Assembly: GCF_013402795.1 (NCBI RefSeq)
Contig: NZ_CP058595.1
Coordinates: 3,822,001 to 3,886,000, forward strand
DNA from: Costertonia aggregata
Lineage (GTDB): Bacteria; Bacteroidota; Bacteroidia; Flavobacteriales; Flavobacteriaceae
DNA length: 64,000 nt
Direction: 5' to 3'
Below, one piece after another: positions 34,347 to 43,781 of the stretch. The notes under the pieces are model-generated. The model ran no database searches, was not told where the DNA came from, and saw nothing but the letters and a program-made list of their open reading frames with translations. How positions within the stretch are numbered: the first letter of the stretch is position 1; each line of letters begins with the position of its first letter. The position numbers and the translations under genes were made by a program.

Positions 34347-35807
34347 CTACGGTTTCTTTTTAAAGAATTTCCGTAGCATACCATAAACATCATCGGAAAT
34401 TTTAAACTTATAGATTACAAATAGATATACACCCGTGATCAATATACTTTTAAAACCGATATTGATCAATGGGTAAAAGGGAAGTTCCAAAAAATAAAAC
34501 ATACCACAAACCACTATAAGCAGAAGAAAAACCTTGGCAGTTTCCAACGTAAAGGGCAACATATTGAACTTGACCTTCACATAAAATATTTTCAGCGTGT
34601 TGTATATGAATAGGGCTAAAAAAGTGGCATAGGCGGCACCGTCTATGCCATAAGAAGGGATTAACCATAAATTGAACACTACGGTCAAAACGGCTAAAAA
34701 GGCACCCATAAAAAGTACCGCTTTATAATAATCGGAATTATAGAGAATGGCATTGTTGTTTCCCAAAAGGGAGTCATAAACCTTTACCAAGCCAATCAAG
34801 AAAACTATAACGAATCCGCCTCTATATTCTTCCGGTAGCAGTTGATATAGGTCAGCCAAATTGGGAAGAATCAAAATAAAAATAAGCCCTGAGATTATCA
34901 GCAAGGTCAATGAGCTTTTTTGATATAGTTTCTTTAATTGTACCATATCGTTCTTGCCAAGAATATCCGCTGTCAACGGGTGCGTTATCTGATGCATGGC
35001 ACGTGACGGCACAATAACGACCGTTGCGATGTAAATAGCCACACTGTAATAGGCCACATTTTGAATTTCGATATATTGATTTATCATAAACTTATCGATT
35101 TCCAACTGTATTACGGCTGATGACCCGCCCAATATGATAAGTGTGGTGTAGCTTAAAATCGCACATGAGTTCTTGGGAAAAGCAAAGTTCAGTTTTGGCA
35201 TGTGCAGCCGATATGCATATATTTTCATGATCAGCATGCGAGCTATATAGAGCCCTACCAAGGCTTTCAGGAAAAAATCAACATCAATAATACTTAAATA
35301 AACAAGGACCAAGAGAACGGTAACGCCCAAGCGTACAAAAATCTCTTTCATAAAATTACCAAAAACCGATTTCATCCTGGCTTTGGTCATCGCATAAAAT
35401 ACCTCAAAATAGGCCAAGGCCATGCCGATGAAAAAAATGTACCACACATACTTTTTTACCATACTGTTCTCCGATGCCAAAAAACTACCGATATCATCGT
35501 AAAAAAAATAGGTGACCAAGCCAATAGGCAGCAGCATTAAAATCGGCAGAAGCAGCATTAAGGTCAAAAAGGCGTCCAATTCTTTTTTGGCCGTGAATGC
35601 ATTATAATATTTTATCAATGTGAGTGGTACACCAAATGAAAAAAGCGGCATAAGAATAAGGGAAGTCGATAAGATGACACCTACCAGACCGTAATACTCG
35701 TCAGAAATAAAGTTTGTGTATAAAAATAGTGTGTTAACGGCACCTATGCCAAACCCAAGATAGGTTACCACGGCGTTACTCAATGATTGCTTTAAGACAA
35801 TTCCCAT
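34347..35807 (-). CDS. Oligosaccharide flippase family membrane protein
   Basis: A 486-residue integral membrane protein of the Wzx/MOP flippase superfamily. About 12-14 hydrophobic helices are visible, with MOP-type features such as SNAVVTYLGFGIGAVNTLFLYTNFI at the N-terminus, SFGVPLTLIKYYNA, LIILGGSSAVIQLEIDKFMIN and GIDGAAYATFLALFIYNTLKI. It would move a lipid-linked oligosaccharide across the inner membrane. Its ATG directly abuts the stop of the GT4 gene, so the two are co-translated in the 39.8-34.3 kb operon. Confidence 0.93.
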   Translation of the reverse strand: MGIVLKQSLSNAVVTYLGFGIGAVNTLFLYTNFISDEYYGLVGVILSTSLILMPLFSFGVPLTLIKYYNAFTAKKELDAFLTLMLLLPILMLLPIGLVTYFFYDDIGSFLASENSMVKKYVWYIFFIGMALAYFEVFYAMTKARMKSVFGNFMKEIFVRLGVTVLLVLVYLSIIDVDFFLKALVGLYIARMLIMKIYAYRLHMPKLNFAFPKNSCAILSYTTLIILGGSSAVIQLEIDKFMINQYIEIQNVAYYSVAIYIATVVIVPSRAMHQITHPLTADILGKNDMVQLKKLYQKSSLTLLIISGLIFILILPNLADLYQLLPEEYRGGFVIVFLIGLVKVYDSLLGNNNAILYNSDYYKAVLFMGAFLAVLTVVFNLWLIPSYGIDGAAYATFLALFIYNTLKIFYVKVKFNMLPFTLETAKVFLLLIVVCGMFYFLELPFYPLINIGFKSILITGVYLFVIYKFKISDDVYGMLRKFFKKKP

Positions 35808-37079
35808 CTATATGAATTCGGTCAGTTTTTTAGTAAGCTGCCTTCTACTGTATGTATCAATACCTTTTGAGTTCACTTTGAGCTGATTCTTTTTAAATTG
35901 GTCGTACCAATCTAAAAGTAGTTTTTTAAGTTCGGTATGGGAGCTATAATCGAAAAAAACTCCGGTTTGGGTTTCCGCTAATATGTCCGATACTTCCCAA
36001 CCTTTAGGGCCCAATGCCAAAATAGGCCGTTTGGCGGCCATGTATTCGAATAACTTTCCAGGAATTATACCCTTAGTCTCATGGGAATCTATCTCTACCA
36101 GCAATAAAATCTGTGAACTTCGCTGCTTGCGTAAAGCCTCTGCATGCGAACCATAGCCCCTTAACTTTAAATAAGGTGCCAATTCGTATTTTGAGAGCGT
36201 GTCCAACACATCTTGGCTGGTAACTCCCATAAATTCAAGTTGCAAATCTGTTCTAAAGACAGCATTCTCCCTCGCCAGTTCGGATAAAGCTCTCCATAAA
36301 TTTTCCGGGTTTCTTCCAGTCAACAATGAACCAATGTGTGAAATCGTAAAACTTTCGTCCAAAAAAGCACCCCCATTGTAATCGGTATCGTACCCATTGG
36401 TAATGACCGTGATAGGTTTTCGCGTGATTTCTTGAAATTCTGATTTTGTGGTTTGGCTGGTCACAACAATTTTGTCCGCCTTGTTCAAAACCAGATGCTC
36501 TAACAGCTTATGCTTTTTTTGTGAGGCTTTGGTAAGTTTAAGTTTTTTATGATACCCGATAGAAGTCCATGGATCTCTAAAATCGGTTATCCATTTCACT
36601 TCCAATTGTTTTTTTAAATGTTGACCGATAAGATGGACACTGTGCGGGGGGCCGGTCGTAATTATCGTTTTAATATTTTCTTTTGCTATAAAATCCGATA
36701 GGTAATTGACTGATGGTTTTATCCAATATTTTCGAGCATCCGGTATAAAAAGATTCCCACGTACCCAAAGCATTGATTTTTCGATAAAAGACTGGTTCTT
36801 GGTCTGGATGATGCCAGAACTAATGCGTTTGGTCTTTTTGGGAGAAAACAATCGCGCCAATCCATAGGGCTCAAAAATAGGCTGCCTTACAATTGTAATA
36901 CCTTTGGGGATTTGCTTGGACAAACTTTCGTCGATTATGGGATAATTGGGATTTTCCGGAACATATACGATAGGTTCTATCCCAAAATCCTTTAAATACT
37001 TTACAAAATTCAACCATCGCTGTACACCGGGACCTCCTGCAGGAGGCCAATAATAGGTAATGATGAGCACCTTTTGCAT
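35808..37079 (-). CDS. Family 4 glycosyltransferase
   Basis: A 423-residue GT-B glycosyltransferase. I use the ATG at 37079 (MQKVLIITYYWPPAGGPGVQRWLNFVKYL), which overlaps the YfhO-gene stop; ten more residues upstream are possible but would invade the previous frame. The N-terminal domain shows YYWPPAGGPGVQRW, and the C-terminal donor domain has ISHIGSLLTGRNPENLWRAL and LLLVEIDSHETKGIIPGKLFEYMAAKRPILALGPKG with the E-x7-E-like element. It acts on a lipid-linked glycan together with the neighbouring flippase. Confidence 0.93.
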   Translation of the reverse strand: MQKVLIITYYWPPAGGPGVQRWLNFVKYLKDFGIEPIVYVPENPNYPIIDESLSKQIPKGITIVRQPIFEPYGLARLFSPKKTKRISSGIIQTKNQSFIEKSMLWVRGNLFIPDARKYWIKPSVNYLSDFIAKENIKTIITTGPPHSVHLIGQHLKKQLEVKWITDFRDPWTSIGYHKKLKLTKASQKKHKLLEHLVLNKADKIVVTSQTTKSEFQEITRKPITVITNGYDTDYNGGAFLDESFTISHIGSLLTGRNPENLWRALSELARENAVFRTDLQLEFMGVTSQDVLDTLSKYELAPYLKLRGYGSHAEALRKQRSSQILLLVEIDSHETKGIIPGKLFEYMAAKRPILALGPKGWEVSDILAETQTGVFFDYSSHTELKKLLLDWYDQFKKNQLKVNSKGIDTYSRRQLTKKLTEFI

Positions 37080-39514
37080 TACCTGTCCCCTTTTTTCCTT
37101 TTTCGCCAAAATGAAAAGCCGATACCTCCTAAAATCACTATTGCCAAGATAAGTGAACTGGCCAAGGAAATTTTACTGCCCAGCTTTACCACTTCTGGAT
37201 TAAAATTGAATACGATGGTATGTTCACCTGAAGGTATTTGCAGGGCCCGCAAGGCATAATTTACCTTAAAGTGGGGTACTTCCCTACCGTCAATCAATGC
37301 GTACCAGCCATCGGGATAGTACATTTCTGAAAACACCGCCAAACCATTGTTTTTGTTTGATGATTTGTATACCAAACGGTTGGGCTCATAATCGGTTAGT
37401 GTTATGCTGGCTGTTGAATCCTTTTGATAATCAAATACATCAATATTTTGAAAAGTATTGGTATTTATAACAGCTTCATTTTTGGTGTCCAAATTCTCTA
37501 AGGCCAAGATTTCCTGATTTGCCGAGCTCACAGGGTTTAACTTTTCAATAAACCAAGCATTGCCATTGGCCTCGGGATTGTAACCGGGATAATTTTTCCC
37601 GTTCTCGTCTTGTTGAATAACGTATCGTACATTCAACATGTTCAAAACGCCTCTATTGCCCTTGTAGATGTAAAAATCAAACAAATCTTGCATTGCAGCG
37701 GGTTTGGCGGCATGGTACCCCGTTATGGATTGATGAAAATAGGAGGTACTCGCACTATTGAAGCCTTCCGAGGGGTTAAACACACGAAACTGCCCATCAT
37801 CCTCCAAAATATCCGTATGCACTTTGGTTTTGGCAAAAGGTTGGTTCATTCGCCTTTTAGATACAAAATTATCTTCGTTTACATAGCGTTGACTCACACC
37901 GGCCAAATCGAAAAGTATTAGAAGGCCAATTGCTACAATAGCTATGTTGGTTTTGAGTTTTTTCCTCAAATAAAACCATAAGACCCCAGCTACCAACAAA
38001 ACGTAAATAAAAGAACGAAAAAGGTCGTGGGAGTACACTGCTTTTCTATCCAATTTCAACATATCGGGCAATTCTTCCAACCCTGTCATTCGTAAACGCG
38101 CATCAACAGGACTCTCAAAATCAAAAGTCCCTTTTAAGAGAAACAATGTAATGGATAGCCCTGTTATGACAAAAAAACTATATTTTAAAGCGCTTATTTT
38201 CTTTTCTAATTCAATTTTCTTATTGAACACTGCAGCTAAAGCCAAAATGGCCAATACCGGAAAGCATAGCTCCAAGATTACTTGAGCAGATGATACTGCT
38301 CTAAACTTATCATACAGCGGAAAATAATCAATCATAAAATCGGTCAATAGGCTAAAGTTTTTGCCCCAGGAAAGCAATAAGGATATAACCGACCCACCCA
38401 ATAACCACCATTTGGCTTTTTTTTCTACCAAAAAGAGCCCCAATATAAAAAGGAAAAAGATAATGGCCCCAACATACGCTGGTCCAGACGTACCCGGTTG
38501 CTCCCCCCAATATAATGGTAAGCTGCTTACAAAGTCCAATGCTTGCGTTCTCTGTAGGCCTTTATCCATTAAGTAGTTAAATGATTTGGAGTCCTCGCCC
38601 AAATCTTCTTGACTGGCTCCTCCGAATAATCTAGGTACGAACAGGTTCAAAGATTCCGCTACCCCATAACTCCATTGCGTGATGTATTCCTTATCAAGGC
38701 CATCTGAATCGGACTTTGGGGAGCCATCGGGGTTAATGGTCAATTCGGATTTCCCGCGCGTGCTCCAATCCGCATATTCTTTAGTGCTCAGCAAACTTGT
38801 AGTGTTGGCCGCAATACCCAACACAACAGCCAAAACCAGGATTCCCACGGATGTAAAAAAATGTTTTAGCTTTTTCTTTTTTATGGCATCAATGAGATAA
38901 ACAATACCCAACGTCAACACCAAAAACACAAAATAATACGTCATTTGGTAATGATTGGCCATAACCTCCAAACCCATAGCGATAGTGGTCAGTACAAATC
39001 CCCAAAAATATTTTTTTCTAAAAACCAGAACAATGCCCCCTAAAACCATAGGCAAATACCCCATGGCATGTGCTTTGGCATTGTGCCCAACTCCAAGAAT
39101 AATTATCAAATAGGTGGAAAAACCGAAGGCGATAGCACCTACTATGGCCAGCCTGTAATCTACCTTAAGGCAACATAAAAGAATATAAAATCCGATAAAA
39201 TACAAAAAAAGATAATCTGCCGGTCTTGGTAAAAAGCGTATGAGCTTATCTAATTGTTTAACATAATTATGTGGATAGTTCGCCCCCAATTGGTATGTTG
39301 GCATGCCCCCGAAAGCACTATTGGTCCAATATGGTTCTTCGCCCGTTCTTTTGCGAAAATCGTTCTGCTCTTTGGCCATACCCGTATATTGGGCGATATC
39401 ACTTTGGTAGATGACCTTACCCTGCAAAACCGGATGAAAGTATGACAAGGCGACCAAGACAAAAAATACGGCGACAAAAAAATGAACAAAAAAGGCTTTA
39501 AGACCTGACTTCAT
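37079..39514 (-). CDS. YfhO-family membrane protein
   Basis: An 811-residue membrane protein of the YfhO type. About twelve transmembrane helices (first at residues 5-25, FVHFFVAVFFVLVALSYF) surround a periplasmic first loop with GEEPYWTNSAFGGMPTYQLGANYPHNYV; a large soluble C-terminal domain and a final helix (LASSLILAIVILGGIGFSFW) close it. It looks like a GT-C glycosyltransferase relative, probably moving sugars from lipid carriers onto wall or surface polymers. Transcribed between DUF4834 and GT4 genes. Confidence 0.92.
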   Translation of the reverse strand: MKSGLKAFFVHFFVAVFFVLVALSYFHPVLQGKVIYQSDIAQYTGMAKEQNDFRKRTGEEPYWTNSAFGGMPTYQLGANYPHNYVKQLDKLIRFLPRPADYLFLYFIGFYILLCCLKVDYRLAIVGAIAFGFSTYLIIILGVGHNAKAHAMGYLPMVLGGIVLVFRKKYFWGFVLTTIAMGLEVMANHYQMTYYFVFLVLTLGIVYLIDAIKKKKLKHFFTSVGILVLAVVLGIAANTTSLLSTKEYADWSTRGKSELTINPDGSPKSDSDGLDKEYITQWSYGVAESLNLFVPRLFGGASQEDLGEDSKSFNYLMDKGLQRTQALDFVSSLPLYWGEQPGTSGPAYVGAIIFFLFILGLFLVEKKAKWWLLGGSVISLLLSWGKNFSLLTDFMIDYFPLYDKFRAVSSAQVILELCFPVLAILALAAVFNKKIELEKKISALKYSFFVITGLSITLFLLKGTFDFESPVDARLRMTGLEELPDMLKLDRKAVYSHDLFRSFIYVLLVAGVLWFYLRKKLKTNIAIVAIGLLILFDLAGVSQRYVNEDNFVSKRRMNQPFAKTKVHTDILEDDGQFRVFNPSEGFNSASTSYFHQSITGYHAAKPAAMQDLFDFYIYKGNRGVLNMLNVRYVIQQDENGKNYPGYNPEANGNAWFIEKLNPVSSANQEILALENLDTKNEAVINTNTFQNIDVFDYQKDSTASITLTDYEPNRLVYKSSNKNNGLAVFSEMYYPDGWYALIDGREVPHFKVNYALRALQIPSGEHTIVFNFNPEVVKLGSKISLASSLILAIVILGGIGFSFWRKRKKGDR

Positions 39515-39535
39515 GAAATAGTTTTGTAAACAATA

Positions 39536-39799
39536 TTACTCAATTTCTTCAAAATCTATGTACTCACCGACCTTTTTAGTGGGATTTGATTTTTTTCTCG
39601 GTTTTTTATCGATAATGACATCACCATCTTCATGTACCGTATTTTGGTTTTCCTGATTAAACTGCTCAAACTGTTCCTTGAAACGCTCCTGCGTTTTTTT
39701 TGCGGCGTAACTGAACAATTTGGGGCCGAACCATTTTAGCAATATTTTGAAGAGGTAATATACTAGAAGTATGATTAAAATCGTTTTCAATAACACCAT
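39536..39799 (-). CDS. DUF4834-family small membrane protein
   Basis: An 87-residue protein with one N-terminal transmembrane helix (LLKTILIILLVYYLFKILLKWFGPKLF) and a charged tail (QERFKEQFEQFNQENQNT, then a Lys-rich KKPRKKSNPTKK) ending in GEYIDFEEIE. The tail motif DFEEIE is characteristic of this Bacteroidota family. First gene of the YfhO/GT4/flippase operon. A TACTTTTG box (minus, 39820-39827) fits a -7 element. Confidence 0.9.
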   Translation of the reverse strand: MVLLKTILIILLVYYLFKILLKWFGPKLFSYAAKKTQERFKEQFEQFNQENQNTVHEDGDVIIDKKPRKKSNPTKKVGEYIDFEEIE

Positions 39800-39892
39800 A
39801 GCTCGTTACTCATTTATTTCAAAAGTACAATTATAACGTTTTAAGAACCGTCAAAAAATCTTAAAATAATAATAAAACTAAGACATAGTACA

Positions 39893-40960
39893 ATGTTCAA
39901 AACAAACCTATTAGCCCTCACAACTGTATTTCTTTTTTCTTTTACGGGCTTTTCCCAATATACAGATGTCATTAATTCAAATAGACCTGGACGCTCTGTT
40001 AGTGCCTATGCCGTTGGTAAAGGGGTAGTACAAGCAGAATTTGGGCTTTCTTTTGAACAACAGGACCATTCCAAATTATTTACAGAGTCCAATATTTACG
40101 GGGCTGATTTCGCATTTAGATACGGATTGCTTTTCGAAACCTTGGAACTAAAATGGGAAGGTACCTATCAGCACCAAAATTTGACTTTTACCCAAACGGG
40201 AACCGACCAGAGCTTAACTGATTTTGGCAGAAATCGTATCGGGTTGAAATTTTTGGTGTTCGACCCTTTTAAAGACCCACAAGCCAACAAACCGAATTTA
40301 TACAGTTGGCGGGCCAATCATAAATTTCAGTTCAAGAACCTTTTGCCGGCAGTATCCGTATATGCAGGCGCCAATGTGTTATTGGGTGACAACCCATTTT
40401 ATGTAGGTGACCCGACCATCTCGCCGAGAGCGATGGTAGCGACACAAAGTAGGCTGACACCCCGCATGGTATTGATTTCCAACATAGCATATGACAGGAT
40501 AGGAACTGATTTTCCAGAATGGAGCTATTTGATTTCAATTTCACACGCCTTTAGAAATCCCAAATGGAGTGTTTTTATAGAAAATCAGGGCATTAATAGC
40601 GATAGATATTCCGATTTTCTTTTTCGTAGCGGTGTGGCCCATCTTTTAAACGAGAATTTTCAGGTAGACGTTCATTTTGGAGCCAGTTTCAAGAACACAC
40701 CTTCCCGAATTTTTGGTACGGCCGGTTTCTCCTATCGCTTGGATTTTCACAAAGATGCTCCGATAAAAGCAATCGAAGATCAAAAAGCGAATCAAAACGG
40801 CGGAGCCATAAAGAAGAACGCTATGAAAAAGGCGAAAAAAAAGAAGAAAAAAGGTAACGGCGCTGAAGATATAGATTTGGGACCTTCAAAAAAACAATTG
40901 CGAAAAAAAAGAAAGGCCGATAAGAAAAAGAAAAAGGATAGTGGTGTAATTGAGTTTTAA
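39893..40960 (+). CDS. Outer-membrane beta-barrel (transporter-like) protein with basic tail
   Basis: A 355-residue protein. Signal peptide residues 1-20 (LLALTTVFLFSFTGFSQ), then an amphipathic beta-barrel (INSNRPGRSVSAYAVGKGVVQAEFGLSFEQQ; later TAGFSYRLDF). I place it in the putative transporter/porin group of PF13557-like barrels. After the barrel the sequence becomes an extreme Lys-rich tail from about residue 285 (KKNAMKKAKKKKKKGNG; KKQLRKKRKADKKKKKDSG), unusual for a barrel protein. Convergence with no neighbour; divergent from DUF4834. Confidence 0.85.
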   Translation: MFKTNLLALTTVFLFSFTGFSQYTDVINSNRPGRSVSAYAVGKGVVQAEFGLSFEQQDHSKLFTESNIYGADFAFRYGLLFETLELKWEGTYQHQNLTFTQTGTDQSLTDFGRNRIGLKFLVFDPFKDPQANKPNLYSWRANHKFQFKNLLPAVSVYAGANVLLGDNPFYVGDPTISPRAMVATQSRLTPRMVLISNIAYDRIGTDFPEWSYLISISHAFRNPKWSVFIENQGINSDRYSDFLFRSGVAHLLNENFQVDVHFGASFKNTPSRIFGTAGFSYRLDFHKDAPIKAIEDQKANQNGGAIKKNAMKKAKKKKKKGNGAEDIDLGPSKKQLRKKRKADKKKKKDSGVIEF

Positions 40961-41015
40961 AATCGTTTTCTTCTCTTATTAAATATTCCTAATATTGGGT
41001 CTTACAAAAATCTGT

Positions 41016-42134
41016 ATGATTCAAATTAAAGAGGCAACGACCAAAAAAGAATTAAAGACCTTCGTAAAATTTCCATTTTCCCTGTACAAAGGCTCTCCAT
41101 ATTGGGTGCCGCCTATCATCAATGATGAACTCGAAACTTTTGATACGGAGAAAAACCCTGTATTTATAGATGCCGATGCGCGCTTCTTTTTAGCCTATAA
41201 AGATGGAAAAACAGTTGGTCGTGTCGCTGCAATAGTCAATTGGATCGAGGTAAACCAGCAGCAACTTAAAAAAATGCGTTTTGGCTGGTTTGATTATATT
41301 GATGATACATCGGTTTCCGAGGCTCTTTTGAAAAAGGTAGCGGAAATTGGCAAAGAAAATGATTTGGAATATATGGAAGGTCCGGTCGGGTTTTCCAATT
41401 TGGATAAGGTAGGTGTGCTTATCGAAGGTTTCGATCATATTGGAACGATGATTACTTGGTACAATCACCCGTACTACGCATCACATTTAGAGCGGCTGGG
41501 GTTTGTAAAAGAGAAGGAATATCTCGAAAATAAATTTCCGGCGAAAAACGCGGACCCCAAGCACTTTACCCGTATTCAGGAACTTATTAAAAAAAGGTAT
41601 TCCCTTAAACCTTTGAATTTCACCAAAACAAAGGACGTGATACCTTGGGCCGATAAAATGTTCGATCTATTCAACGACAGTTATTCCAGTTTGGCCTCAT
41701 TTGTTCCCATTACCGATATTCAAAAAGAATATTTCAAGAAAAAATATATCAGTTTTATAAATCCCGAATACATTAAGTTTATACTAGATAAAGATGACAA
41801 CCTTATCGCTTTTGCCATAGTGATGCCCTCATTTTCAAAAGCCCTGCAAAAAGCCAATGGAAAATTATTCCCGTTTGGTATTTTTCATTTACTCAAAGCA
41901 AAAAAACATAGTAAGGACGTTATTTTTTATTTGATAGGTATTCGACCGGATTATCAAAATAAAGGGGTAACGGCAATTATTTTTAATGAGTACCATAAAA
42001 CTTTCACAGAAAAAGAAATAGAAATGTGCTATCGTACTCCAGAATTGGAGGAGAATACGGCAATACAACAAATCTGGAAACATTTTGGGCCGGTTACACA
42101 CAAGCGGCGCAGAACCTACAGGAAAAATCTTTGA
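41016..42134 (+). CDS. GNAT-like N-acyltransferase-fold protein
   Basis: A 372-residue cytoplasmic protein; start at ATG 41016 (MIQIKEATTKKELKTFVKFPFSLYKGSPYWVPPIINDE). The N-terminal FPFSLYKGSPYWVPP and the middle EGPVGFSNLDKVGVLIEGFD followed by the C-terminal GIRPDYQNKGVTAIIFNEYHKTF, an acetyl-CoA-loop-like stretch, point to a double GNAT-fold protein found widely in Bacteroidota. Its acyl donor and acceptor are unknown. It converges on the alpha-oxoamine synthase gene of a proposed sulfonolipid pathway, so an N-acylation role is a possibility but unproven. Confidence 0.85.
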   Translation: MIQIKEATTKKELKTFVKFPFSLYKGSPYWVPPIINDELETFDTEKNPVFIDADARFFLAYKDGKTVGRVAAIVNWIEVNQQQLKKMRFGWFDYIDDTSVSEALLKKVAEIGKENDLEYMEGPVGFSNLDKVGVLIEGFDHIGTMITWYNHPYYASHLERLGFVKEKEYLENKFPAKNADPKHFTRIQELIKKRYSLKPLNFTKTKDVIPWADKMFDLFNDSYSSLASFVPITDIQKEYFKKKYISFINPEYIKFILDKDDNLIAFAIVMPSFSKALQKANGKLFPFGIFHLLKAKKHSKDVIFYLIGIRPDYQNKGVTAIIFNEYHKTFTEKEIEMCYRTPELEENTAIQQIWKHFGPVTHKRRRTYRKNL

Positions 42135-42345
42135 CCTTAAAAATAAACCACTATGGATTCGAAATCTCTGGTTTTGAACAAAAGGGTAAAAATTATTTTT
42201 AATAGCTTCTCATTCCTAATAGAGCACAAAAAGGAATCTTATCGTGGGATTTATCATCGCTCTGCCGAAATTACAACACCATCATCTTAAAGAATTCATA
42301 GTAACTACAATCAAATTGCAGGATATTGACCCTTTTATGCAAAAC

Positions 42346-42380
42346 AAAAAAAGTCCCAGAGGCTTGAACTGGAACTTTTT
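42346..42380 (-). terminator. Terminator of alpha-oxoamine synthase gene
   Basis: On the minus strand AAAAAGTTCCAG pairs with CTGGGACTTTTT (one G-U pair), followed by more T. It lies just past the stop at 42403. Confidence 0.8.
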
Positions 42381-42402
42381 CATTCATATCAAAACTTATC
42401 GT

Positions 42403-43662
42403 TTACTCACCCATTGCGGCTGCAACGGCTGCGGAAAGTCTTTTATAAGTGCCATTTTGCAATCGTTCGCGTATAGCGGAAAAAGCGTCCAAGGTTTCCG
42501 AAATATCTTGCATAGTATGCGTTGCCGTTGGAATCATCCGTAAAAGAATCAATCCTTTAGGGATTACGGGATATACCACAATTGAGCAAAATATTCCATA
42601 ATTCTCACGCAAATCCTTTACCAAGGCCATGGCCTCGGGAATACTCCCGTTTAAATACACCGGTGTTACGCAACTAGAGGTATTGCCAATATCAAAACCT
42701 TTGTCTTTGAGTCCGTTTTGTAACGCATTTACATTTTCCCAAAGTTTTTCCTTGAGTTGCGGCATGGTACGCAACATATCCAATCGCTTTAAAGCCCCTT
42801 TTACATATACCATGGGAAGCGATTTGGCAAACATCTGAGAGCGTAGATTATATTTTAAGTATTCTATGATTTCTTTATCTGCCGCTAAAAAAGCTCCGAT
42901 ACTGGCCATAGATTTTGCAAACGTCGCAAAGTATACATCAATATCATCTTGAATACCTTGCTCCTCGCCTGCTCCCGCACCGGATTTACCCAATGTTCCA
43001 AAACCATGGGCATCATCTACCAGTAAACGGAAATTATATTTTTGCTTTAAAGCAACGATTTCTTTAAGTTTTCCCTGCTCTCCCCGCATACCAAAAACAC
43101 CTTCGGAAATGACCAAGATACCACCACCGGTCTGTTCGGCCATTTTTGCCGCTCGTTCCAAATTTACTTCCAAACTTTGTATATCGTTATGCTTGAACGT
43201 AAAACGTTTTCCCATATGCAATCGCACGCCATCTATAATGCAGGCATGGCAATCTACATCATATACTATGATATCATCCTTGGAAACCAAAGCATCAATT
43301 GCCGACATTATACCTTGGTACCCAAAATTCAACAAATACGCGGCTTCTTTGTTCACGAAATCCGCACATTCTTGTTCCAGTTGTTCATGAAAATCGGTAT
43401 GGCCGCTCATCATTCTGGCGCCCATGGGGTATGCCGAACCATATTCCGCAGCCGTATCACCATCTATTTTTTTTACTTCAGGTAAATTGGCAAGCCCCAA
43501 ATAGTCATTGATGCTCCATGTAATGACTTCTTTTCCCTGAAATTTCATCCGATTGGAAATTGGACCTTCCAATTTTGGGAAAACAAAATATCCTTCAGCC
43601 TGTGACGCCCATTTTCCTAAGGGTCCCTTATTCTCTATAATTCTGTCAAATAAGTCTCTCAT
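42403..43662 (-). CDS. Alpha-oxoamine synthase (cysteate/serine acyl transferase-like)
   Basis: A 419-residue PLP enzyme of the alpha-oxoamine synthase family (relatives: serine palmitoyltransferase, KBL, BioF). The PLP Lys is K250 in FATFAKSMASIG, the PLP-stacking region is VDDAHGFGTLG (215-225), and PMGARMMSGHTDFHEQLE matches the SPT-type glycine-rich start. It condenses an amino acid with an acyl-CoA or acyl-ACP. Flavobacteria commonly use such an enzyme with cysteate to make capnine-type sulfonolipids. The next gene upstream is a cysteine-synthase-like enzyme, which fits cysteate supply. Own -7-like box TACTTTTG on the minus strand (43683-43690). Confidence 0.88.
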   Translation of the reverse strand: MRDLFDRIIENKGPLGKWASQAEGYFVFPKLEGPISNRMKFQGKEVITWSINDYLGLANLPEVKKIDGDTAAEYGSAYPMGARMMSGHTDFHEQLEQECADFVNKEAAYLLNFGYQGIMSAIDALVSKDDIIVYDVDCHACIIDGVRLHMGKRFTFKHNDIQSLEVNLERAAKMAEQTGGGILVISEGVFGMRGEQGKLKEIVALKQKYNFRLLVDDAHGFGTLGKSGAGAGEEQGIQDDIDVYFATFAKSMASIGAFLAADKEIIEYLKYNLRSQMFAKSLPMVYVKGALKRLDMLRTMPQLKEKLWENVNALQNGLKDKGFDIGNTSSCVTPVYLNGSIPEAMALVKDLRENYGIFCSIVVYPVIPKGLILLRMIPTATHTMQDISETLDAFSAIRERLQNGTYKRLSAAVAAAMGE

Positions 43663-43731
43663 TATCCTGTTTGGTTTAGCTGCAAAAGTAAAAATTTTTG
43701 GGCAGCATTCATAATATAATTATCGCGCAAT

Positions 43732-43760
43732 AAAAAAGCAACGACAAAACCGTCGTTGCT
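43732..43760 (-). terminator. Terminator between the two PLP enzymes
   Basis: AGCAACGAC pairs with GTCGTTGCT (nine bases, loop GGTTTT on the minus strand), followed on that strand by a T-run. It lies 22 bases past the stop of the cysteine-synthase-like gene, so downstream transcription may be partly uncoupled. Confidence 0.9.
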
Positions 43761-43781
43761 CTATACACTTTAAAATATAAA

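Noticed and set aside
42135-42402. Possible coding frame between the GNAT-like and alpha-oxoamine synthase genes
   Set aside because: The long plus frame extends into the convergent gene and has no family features; only the terminator is supported.
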